Source of the DNA: an uncultured bacterium
GTDB taxonomy: Bacteria > Edwardsbacteria > AC1 > EtOH8
Length of the DNA stretch: 6,314 nt
Assembly (NCBI GenBank): GCA_937958665.1
Contig: CALGNM010000172.1
Span: 1 to 6,314 of the forward strand
Direction of reading: 5' to 3'
Both the position numbers and the translations under genes were made by a program. This document shows positions 1 through 4,334 of the stretch, in pieces. Position 1 is the stretch's first letter. Each line of letters begins with the position of its first letter. The notes below the pieces were generated by a model that had not been told where the DNA came from, ran no database searches, and saw nothing but the letters and a program-made list of their open reading frames with translations.

Positions 1-41
1 CGAGATCTACACTCTTTCCCTACACGACGCTCTTCCGATCT
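1..41 (+). other. Illumina sequencing adapter (synthetic, untrimmed)
   Basis: The first 41 bases match the 3' part of the Illumina TruSeq universal (P5 / read 1) adapter and end in its characteristic GCTCTTCCGATCT. This is synthetic library sequence joined directly to genomic DNA at base 42. It marks a contig end where adapter was not trimmed, and it truncates the comF-like gene that begins at 191. Any translation through 1-41 is meaningless. I recognise the adapter from memory and the match is clear. Confidence 0.97.
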
Positions 42-191
42 TGTGGTTGCCCAGCATTGGGAACAAATCCCTCCGGTCAGCCCGTCCGATGATAGCCGGT
101 GGCATTGGCCGCAGACCGGGGGAAAGGCGAAGTTGGCCAGGCTGTTCAGCAGGACCCGGGCCGGCTCGATTATGTACTCAGCCGCTGACAT
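42..191 (-). CDS. comF: ComF family phosphoribosyltransferase-like protein, N-terminal fragment
   Basis: Fifty codons are visible, from ATG at 191 to the adapter junction at 42; the rest of the gene is missing. The peptide begins MSAAEYIIEP. It has the ComF-type N-terminus: a hydrophobic stretch ending in FPPVC, then two Cys pairs, C27-x2-C30 and C43-x2-C46 followed by Trp47, which form the zinc-finger-like module at the start of ComF proteins. In the family a phosphoribosyltransferase-like domain follows, and members are linked to competence and DNA uptake; none of that domain is present here. The start is supported by GGAG at 201-204, nine bases upstream. The gene begins 19 bases after the stop of the outer-membrane gene, so the two may be co-transcribed. 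Family assignment rests on about 50 residues, so moderate confidence. Confidence 0.72.
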
Positions 192-210
192 GGCCGCCGG
201 CTCCGGCCAA

Positions 211-1518
211 TTAAAAGCCGAACTTGACCGCCAGCCGGGGCGAGAATTTTTCCACCGAGCGGTAATAGGGCGGGACCTCGTTACCGTCCTCATCCTTGAA
301 CATCTTTTCGTAGGTCTTCAGATAGGTCAGATACAGCATGACATGGGGATATACCTGGTAGCCGCCCTCCACCGTCACCAGGGTGTTCTCGTTCTTGGTG
401 AACAGGTCACCCATTCCATTGATGTATTTCTGGTCGTAGGCCGCCCGGACCTCCAACTTATTGTTGGGAACCAGCTTGGAGAGGTCGGTGCCGAAGTGCA
501 GCACCCCGCTGTAGGGCACATCCTTGACGGCATAATAGCTGCCCAGCACCGTCAGCTTGCCGACCAGGGTGGCGGCCAACTCTCCGTAGGTTCCGTTGCG
601 GGGCTCGGTCAGACGGTCAAGCGCCAGGGTTTTGCGAAAGGGAATGGGATCGAAGTACTGGTAACGCTCCACCTCGTAGAACCGGTCGAAATACTGGTGG
701 ATATAGTGGGCCCCCAGGAACCTCTGCTCCAGCTTGGATGACAGGGTCAGAATGTCGCCCGGGAATTTAAGGTCGGCCGAGATACCGGCCGCGCTGCCGG
801 AGCCGAACCCCTTGATCTTGGCGAAGTCGAAGTAGAGCTGGGAATAGAGCAGGCTGGTGTTGATGATGGGCAGCCCCAGATCGAAACCCATCACCGTCAC
901 CCCGTCGCTGGTGCCCGACTGTTGGTCGGGATCCAGGTCGCTGGCCAGGGTGGCGCCCACCTCGAAGTTCTTGATTATAAAAAGCTCGGTAGTCTTGAGC
1001 GGCCTAACATAGGCCCGGCCACCGTATACTTCGGCCCGGCCGAAGTTGGAGATAACCGACTCGAAGCCGGCCCGGCCCAGATCCAGATCCAGTTCCATAC
1101 CCACCTTGCGGTCGGCGTCATTGACCTGGTTGCCATAACGGTACATGATGGAGCCGTGGCCCAAGGTGGCGGCATCCAGCGCCCCCAACCGGATGTAAAA
1201 ACGATCATGTTTCTGTCCCCATCGGGCGTAGCGGATGATCCGCACCCAGCGGCTCTTGGGATTCCAGTCCTCCTTGCGGATCCCGTCGTTGTTGAAGAGC
1301 AGGTCGGCGTCCAGTCCCAGCCCCAGCCTGGAGAACGAAAGTTCGGGGGCCAGTTGGACCCGGTAATATAGTTCTCCGTCTATCATCACCACCCCCAAGC
1401 TGCCCATCATCTGGGCTCCCAGGGAACTGGCGGCCTGGTCGGCCGTTTCGGTTGTCTGGGCCAAAGCCATCACCGACAGGGTCAGGGCCAAAACCAGAAG
1501 CCAAAGCCTCCTTGCCAT
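211..1518 (-). CDS. Putative outer-membrane beta-barrel protein, family not recognised
   Basis: This encodes 435 residues. The start is ATG at 1518, with GAGGAG at 1526-1531 seven bases upstream. The frame stays open to a TTG at 1608, but that codon lies in the -35 box of the promoter, so it cannot be the start of that transcript. Residues 1-20 are a signal peptide: Arg3-Arg4, a Leu/Val-rich core, then ALA before Gln21. The mature part has no long hydrophobic helices. It has alternating strand-like segments rich in Tyr, Phe and Gly (for example 50-72, 150-190 and 205-235) and ends in AVKFGF, a terminal aromatic residue typical of beta-barrels inserted by the BAM machinery. Both ends of the protein are present. 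I infer a porin-like or structural outer-membrane role; the substrate is unknown. It is the first gene after its own promoter and is followed closely by the comF-like gene. Confidence 0.75.
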   Translation of the reverse strand: MARRLWLLVLALTLSVMALAQTTETADQAASSLGAQMMGSLGVVMIDGELYYRVQLAPELSFSRLGLGLDADLLFNNDGIRKEDWNPKSRWVRIIRYARWGQKHDRFYIRLGALDAATLGHGSIMYRYGNQVNDADRKVGMELDLDLGRAGFESVISNFGRAEVYGGRAYVRPLKTTELFIIKNFEVGATLASDLDPDQQSGTSDGVTVMGFDLGLPIINTSLLYSQLYFDFAKIKGFGSGSAAGISADLKFPGDILTLSSKLEQRFLGAHYIHQYFDRFYEVERYQYFDPIPFRKTLALDRLTEPRNGTYGELAATLVGKLTVLGSYYAVKDVPYSGVLHFGTDLSKLVPNNKLEVRAAYDQKYINGMGDLFTKNENTLVTVEGGYQVYPHVMLYLTYLKTYEKMFKDEDGNEVPPYYRSVEKFSPRLAVKFGF

Positions 1519-1579
1519 CTCATTTCTCCTCAAATTATTGCTGTTTTGGTAATTAGCCATCAAGGAACATCCAATAGAA

Positions 1580-1608
1580 ATTATACTATTCCCGGGCTGT
1601 TCTGTCAA
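1580..1608 (-). promoter_or_regulatory. Consensus sigma-70-type promoter of the outer-membrane protein gene
   Basis: On the minus strand a perfect TTGACA (1603-1608) and a perfect TATAAT (1580-1585) are separated by 17 bases (1586-1602). Transcription should begin near 1572-1574, giving a leader of about 55 nt before the ATG at 1518. A T/A-rich stretch just upstream may help. The promoter lies between the terminator at 1647-1679 and the gene, so this gene is transcribed independently of the tRNA/GIY-YIG block. Confidence 0.9.
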
Positions 1609-1646
1609 TCCAAAACGGCAGATTTTAACCCATCACCCCAGCGGAG

Positions 1647-1679
1647 AAAACAAAAAAGCCAGGCTTAACAGCCTAGCTT
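1647..1679 (-). terminator. Rho-independent terminator after the tRNA-Phe remnant
   Basis: A 10-bp hairpin on the minus strand (arms 1670-1679 and 1656-1665, one G-U pair, 4-nt loop) is followed by a T-rich tract (1655-1647). It lies 6 bases past the CCA of the tRNA remnant. It is probably the original terminator of the tRNA-Phe locus, because a related hairpin without a good T tract follows the intact tRNA. Confidence 0.88.
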
Positions 1680-1718
1680 GATTTATGGTGCCACGGGACA
1701 GAGTTGAACTGCCGACAC
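1656..1718 (-). repeat. Direct repeat, distal copy (tRNA-Phe 3' end plus terminator hairpin)
   Basis: This aligns without gaps to 2009-2071 at an offset of 353 bases. By hand I count 57 identities in 63 positions; mismatches are at 1661, 1667, 1669, 1674, 1675 and 1681. The last 33 bases (1686-1718), which are the T arm, the acceptor 3' strand and CCA, are identical. The changes within the hairpin arms keep it paired. Confidence 0.93.
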
Positions 1719-1742
1719 CCCCGATTTCATCGGGGTGCTCTA
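1686..1742 (-). pseudogene. Truncated tRNA-Phe remnant lacking its 5' part
   Basis: On the minus strand, 1742 to 1686 matches tRNA-Phe from the 3' side of the D arm (GTTAGAGCA here, GGTAGAGCA in the intact gene) through the anticodon arm, variable loop, T arm and acceptor 3' strand to CCA. The 5' acceptor strand and the 5' D-arm strand are absent, so it cannot form a tRNA. The anticodon loop still reads GAA (1726-1728). Its stem is CCCCG/CGGGG, whereas the intact gene has GGGGA/TCCCC. The first five codons of this fragment are also the last five sense codons of the GIY-YIG gene, whose TGA stop (1727-1729) overlaps the anticodon. Confidence 0.9.
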
Positions 1743-1990
1743 ACATCATCAATCAAATTTTGCAAGGCTATATGACTTTTAAGTGATTTTAATTGCCTTT
1801 CTCTGGTCATTGCCTTTTGCTTATCATTAAATACTTCCTTATAAACCAAATCTAACGGTCTTCTGTACTTGGTTGCATCAACCCCTCCGGAGTTGTGTTT
1901 TAGCAACCTCTTTTCTACATTTGAAGCGCTACCAATATAAAATCTGCCATCCTTCAAACTTCTCAGAATGTATACACACCATTCGGTCAT
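1727..1990 (-). CDS. Small GIY-YIG domain nuclease, tRNA-associated
   Basis: This encodes 87 residues, essentially one GIY-YIG domain of the small stand-alone type related to the UPF0213/YhbQ and excinuclease-C-like group. Visible motifs are VYIL at 6-9 (the GIY-equivalent Tyr7), FYIG at 17-20 (YIG), the catalytic Arg28 in EKRLLKHN, His32-Asn33, and the metal-binding Glu64 in TRERQLK. All key residues are present, so it should be an active DNA-nicking or cleaving nuclease; its target is unknown. ATG at 1990 is preceded by AAGGA (1997-2001) at six bases. The last five codons (83-87) lie in the tRNA-Phe remnant and the stop falls on its anticodon. By hand count 1741-1980 is about 36% GC, well below the flanking genes (around 60%), which points to transfer. 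It lies directly downstream of the intact tRNA-Phe and may be expressed by read-through from the tRNA promoter. A homing-type role is inferred. Confidence 0.88.
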   Translation of the reverse strand: MTEWCVYILRSLKDGRFYIGSASNVEKRLLKHNSGGVDATKYRRPLDLVYKEVFNDKQKAMTRERQLKSLKSHIALQNLIDDVRAPR

Positions 1991-2007
1991 TTGAGATCCT
2001 TAACAAT

Positions 2008-2033
2008 CAAGCCCGGCTTGAAAGCCAGGCTTG
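2008..2033 (-). terminator. Terminator-like hairpin after intact tRNA-Phe, weak T tract
   Basis: A 10-bp minus-strand hairpin (arms 2024-2033 and 2008-2017, one G-U pair, 6-nt loop) starts 5 bases after the tRNA CCA. It is followed by GATTGTTAAGGA rather than a T run, and that sequence contains the ribosome binding site of the GIY-YIG gene. It is homologous to the strong terminator at 1647-1679. It probably terminates poorly and lets some transcripts continue into the nuclease gene, while still marking the tRNA 3' end. Confidence 0.6.
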
Positions 2034-2071
2034 GTTTATGGTGCCACGGGACAGAGTTGAACTGCCGACAC
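2009..2071 (-). repeat. Direct repeat, proximal copy (within intact tRNA-Phe and its hairpin)
   Basis: Partner of 1656-1718 at an exact 353-base offset. The part from 2039 to 2071 is the 3' end of the functional tRNA-Phe and is identical between copies. The rest is the downstream hairpin. Homology resumes past the anticodon arm: TGCTCTA at 2089-2095 equals 1736-1742 at the same offset, which shows that the whole tRNA 3' part was duplicated. Confidence 0.93.
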
Positions 2072-2114
2072 GGGGATTTTCAGTCCCCTGCTCTACCACC
2101 TGAGCTACCGTGGC
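2039..2114 (-). tRNA. tRNA-Phe (anticodon GAA)
   Basis: A 76-nt cloverleaf folds on the minus strand. The acceptor stem is GCCACGG/CCGTGGC with discriminator A and an encoded CCA (2039-2041). The D stem is GCTC/GAGC. The anticodon stem is GGGGA/TCCCC with loop CTGAAAA, anticodon GAA at 2079-2081. The T stem is GGCAG/CTGTC around TTCAACT, with one G-U pair. All arms are intact, so it should be functional. Its 3' portion is duplicated 353 bases downstream on the far side of a GIY-YIG gene. It has its own near-consensus promoter just after clpP. Confidence 0.97.
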
Positions 2115-2123
2115 TTATATTGC

Positions 2124-2149
2124 ATCATACCACCATTGTTGGGTATGAT
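2124..2149. promoter_or_regulatory. 8-bp inverted repeat over the tRNA-Phe transcription start
   Basis: ATCATACC (2124-2131) and GGTATGAT (2142-2149) are perfect inverted repeats separated by 10 bases. On the minus strand the first arm overlaps the last bases of the -10 box, and the whole palindrome covers the expected start site and the precursor leader of tRNA-Phe. It could be an operator or a 5' leader hairpin. No T run follows, so a clpP terminator is unlikely. Confidence 0.45.
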
Positions 2150-2177
2150 TATATCAAATATCCGCGGCCAATGTCAA
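2148..2177 (-). promoter_or_regulatory. Sigma-70-type promoter of tRNA-Phe
   Basis: A perfect TTGACA (2172-2177) and a perfect TATAAT (2148-2153) are 18 bases apart on the minus strand. The -35 box lies six bases after the clpP stop. Start of transcription is expected near 2140, leaving a short 5' leader before the mature tRNA at 2114. Read-through past the weak hairpin at 2008-2033 would also carry the GIY-YIG gene. Confidence 0.87.
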
Positions 2178-2183
2178 ACCAAT

Positions 2184-2783
2184 TTACTTGACCGGCAGCT
2201 GGTTCCGGGTCTTCATGATATCGTCGATGATCCCGTATTCCTTGGCCTCCTGGGACGACATCCAGAAATTCCGGTCGGTGTCCTTGGATATCTTGTCCAC
2301 TGGCTGGCCGGTATGCTCGGCCAAAATATGGTTCAGCTGCTCACGGATCAGCAGGATTTCCTTGGCGTGGATCTCGATGTCAGCCGCTTGACCGGAGACC
2401 CCACCCAACGGCTGATGAATCATCACCCGGGCGTTGGGCAGGGCGAAGCGCTTGCCCTTGGCCCCGCTGGCCAGCAGCAGGGCTCCCATCGAGGCAGCCA
2501 TACCCATGCAGATGGTCACCACATCCGGTTTGATGTATTGAATGGTGTCATAAATGGCCAGCCCCGAGGACACCCCGCCCCCCGGCGAGTTGACGTACAG
2601 AAAGATATCCTTCTCCGGGTCATCGGCCTCCAAAAACAGCAACTGGGCGATGATCAGGTTGGAGATGACGTCATCGATGGGCGAGCCGATGAAGATGATC
2701 CGCTCCTTGAGCAACCGGGAATAGATATCGTAGGCCCGCTCCCCCCGTCCGCTCTGCTCGATGACAATCGGCACTAAGCTCAT
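2184..2783 (-). CDS. clpP: ATP-dependent Clp protease proteolytic subunit ClpP
   Basis: This encodes 199 residues, the normal ClpP length. ClpP is the cytoplasmic tetradecameric serine peptidase that degrades proteins unfolded and fed in by AAA+ partners such as ClpX or ClpA/C. Family motifs are clear: [19 protein letters not shown] at 13-31, the YVNSPGG oxyanion region (63-69), the nucleophile Ser98 in GMAASMGA and His123 in MIHQPLGG. The third triad position, reached without gaps in [10 protein letters not shown], is Asn172 (codon 2268-2270, AAT) instead of Asp. I chose ATG at 2783 because AGGGAGG (2788-2794) lies four bases upstream; the in-frame ATG at 2801 touches the preceding stop and has a poorer site. 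It follows the TPR gene after 18 bases, so the two are probably co-transcribed. The usual neighbours tig and clpX are not in view; a tRNA gene follows instead. Confidence 0.97.
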   Translation of the reverse strand: MSLVPIVIEQSGRGERAYDIYSRLLKERIIFIGSPIDDVISNLIIAQLLFLEADDPEKDIFLYVNSPGGGVSSGLAIYDTIQYIKPDVVTICMGMAASMGALLLASGAKGKRFALPNARVMIHQPLGGVSGQAADIEIHAKEILLIREQLNHILAEHTGQPVDKISKDTDRNFWMSSQEAKEYGIIDDIMKTRNQLPVK

Positions 2784-2801
2784 GGTCCCTCCCTTTGTCA
2801 T

Positions 2802-4334
2802 TTATGGTTTGTTTCCCTCTTTCAGCGATTCCAGGGCCTGCCGCATCAGCTCGGCCCATGAGGTGTTGGGGTATCTCAGAATGCCCTGCTCCCATTTCTC
2901 GGCGGCCTGCCTGGGGTCCCCGCCCTGATTCCAGGATAGAACTCCCATCTGATGGAAGGCCCGGGCCGCGGTCAGGCTGTCGCCGGTGGTCTCAGCCAGC
3001 CGGGCCAGATGGCTCATGGCCTGCCGGTATCCCCCCAGCCTCAGGCTCAGGCTAGCCATCTCCTCTAGGGCCAGGTCTCCCGCCAGGGTACCCGGGACCG
3101 AATCGGCCAGTTCCCCATAGGCCCGTAGAGCTTCCCCCCGGTCCAGGCTGTAATGGCAGGATATCGCACGGCTAATCAAACTTAAACTGTTTATTTTATC
3201 AGTTTTAGCTTGTGAAATCAATAGAATCCTGGCCAGAGCATCATTGGCTAATCCTCCATCCTCCAGCGCCCGTACCGCCTGCGAGAAATGGCTCAGGGCC
3301 TGATCGAATATGCCCTGGGCCAGGGCAGACTCTCCCCACAGGAAAAAAGCCCGTTGGCGTATTTCCGGGTCCCGGCCCTCGGTCAGCAGACTGCAACGAC
3401 GGGCGGCTTCCCCCCACCGGCCCTCGGCCATCTGGCAGCGGCAGGACAGCAGCTCTCCCTCGTTCTTCAGGACAGGGGGCCAGTTCGGTGACCTGTCCCG
3501 AACTATCTCCTCCGCCTTGTCCGGGCGGCCATGAGATTCCAGCCACATCCAGGCCAAGCGGTACTGGGCCTCCGCATGGCCCCGGCCGGCCAGCCGGGCC
3601 AGCACCCCCTCGGCCTTCCGGGTTTGTCCGCCTTCCAAATACATATCCGACAGACTGATCAACAGGGCCAGGCTGTCCGCCGGGGCAGTGCTCAGATAGT
3701 CCTCGGTCAGGGCGATGGCCGCATTCCGGTCCTGCGCCAACCCCTCCAATAGTCGAGTAAAGGCCTGCGCCAGCAGTTTCCGATCCCTGATCCTTCGGGC
3801 ATGGTCCCAGGCCCGCCGGGAATCACCGGCCTGATGCCATAGCTCCGCCACCAGCCACCGGCCATGGTCCCCGGCTTCCTTGGCCTGTCTCTCGGCCAGT
3901 CGGGCCACCTTCCCAGATCCGGCCACCATGGCCAGCTCCCGGAATCTGGCCTTGGCCATCTCCGGCTGGCTTTTTAGGGCCAGCAGATATTCCGAGACAG
4001 CCTCAGGGTATTTCAATTGTGACTGGTAGATCGAACCCAGCTCTATGGCAAACAAATCTCCCTGGCCGAGGACCTTGCGCCCCCATCGGTATAGGCTCTC
4101 GGCCGGGATCAGTCCCTCGGCCTCGGACAGCATACGTCCGGCTTGGGCCAAACGGTTACGGTCGGGTCTTTGCCCCAAAGCCCGCTTGAAGGCTTCCGCG
4201 GCCTGGTCGGCCCGTCCCTCCCGCAACTGTATAACCGCCTTGTTCCACTCTGCCTGATTGAAGGCCGGAGGCGCACCCTGGCCCCATAGTTCAGGCATGG
4301 CCAGCAGAAGCCAGGCTATGGACAGGTAGGTCAT
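2802..4334 (-). CDS. Secreted tetratricopeptide-repeat (TPR) protein
   Basis: This encodes 510 residues from ATG at 4334, which overlaps the stop of the upstream gene as ATGA (4331-4334), so translation is probably coupled. The frame is open further back to 4412, but that stretch lies inside the upstream gene and lacks signal features. Residues 1-20 (MTYLSIAWLLLAMPELWGQG) are a likely signal peptide, so the protein probably acts in the periplasm. The rest is almost all helical with TPR-like pairs carrying A/G/Y/F at consensus spacing, clearest at about 27-60, 92-125, 225-262, 327-360 and 452-490. TPR arrays bind protein partners; there is no catalytic motif. Its coupling to the DUF4175-like coiled-coil gene suggests the two work together in an envelope complex. 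Codons around 3180-3220 are conspicuously AT-rich compared with the rest. Confidence 0.85.
   Translation of the reverse strand: MTYLSIAWLLLAMPELWGQGAPPAFNQAEWNKAVIQLREGRADQAAEAFKRALGQRPDRNRLAQAGRMLSEAEGLIPAESLYRWGRKVLGQGDLFAIELGSIYQSQLKYPEAVSEYLLALKSQPEMAKARFRELAMVAGSGKVARLAERQAKEAGDHGRWLVAELWHQAGDSRRAWDHARRIRDRKLLAQAFTRLLEGLAQDRNAAIALTEDYLSTAPADSLALLISLSDMYLEGGQTRKAEGVLARLAGRGHAEAQYRLAWMWLESHGRPDKAEEIVRDRSPNWPPVLKNEGELLSCRCQMAEGRWGEAARRCSLLTEGRDPEIRQRAFFLWGESALAQGIFDQALSHFSQAVRALEDGGLANDALARILLISQAKTDKINSLSLISRAISCHYSLDRGEALRAYGELADSVPGTLAGDLALEEMASLSLRLGGYRQAMSHLARLAETTGDSLTAARAFHQMGVLSWNQGGDPRQAAEKWEQGILRYPNTSWAELMRQALESLKEGNKP
3193..3221 (-). promoter_or_regulatory. Candidate internal promoter for clpP within the TPR gene
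   Basis: In an AT-rich patch of an otherwise GC-rich gene, the minus strand reads TTGATT (3216-3221), 17 bases, then TAAAAT (3193-3198). That is four of six and five of six matches to sigma-70 consensus at ideal spacing. It lies about 400 bases before the clpP start and could give clpP expression independent of the upstream operon. It may equally be chance within coding sequence. Confidence 0.35.

Larger units (their letters stand above)
1656..2071 (-). mobile_element. Candidate minimal mobile unit: GIY-YIG gene bounded by duplicated tRNA-Phe 3' ends
   Basis: The interval is bounded by the two direct repeats, giving a repeat period of 353 bases. It carries one AT-rich gene (a GIY-YIG nuclease), a ribosome binding site next to the first repeat's hairpin, and the displaced tRNA fragment. 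An integration that rebuilds the tRNA on one side and leaves a 3' fragment on the other is the classic result of tRNA-targeted elements. Here no integrase is present, only a small nuclease. Exact ends cannot be set because they fall within the repeats. Mobility is inferred from the duplication, the composition and the nuclease family; no transposition hallmark such as a target duplication outside the tRNA sequence is visible. Confidence 0.6.

Noticed and set aside
43-741. 232-codon open frame on the plus strand
   Set aside because: It is antisense to the outer-membrane gene and the comF fragment, has no recognisable domain, and begins next to the adapter.
1519-1608. Upstream extension of the outer-membrane protein to a TTG at 1608
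   Set aside because: That codon lies in the -35 box and most of the extension precedes the expected transcript start; the signal peptide and a good ribosome binding site fit ATG at 1518.
1686-1742. Second functional tRNA gene
   Set aside because: The 5' acceptor strand and 5' half of the D arm are missing and the upstream sequence is protein-coding, so no cloverleaf can form.
1656-2071. Group I intron or classical integrase-type island
   Set aside because: The intact tRNA is uninterrupted, and the 353-bp spacing leaves room only for the GIY-YIG gene, with no intron core and no integrase.
1873-2191. Plus-strand open frames containing a peptide such as PRDRVELPTRGFSVPC
   Set aside because: This is the antisense translation of the tRNA-Phe gene, a well-known false protein; tRNA and GIY-YIG on the minus strand explain the region.
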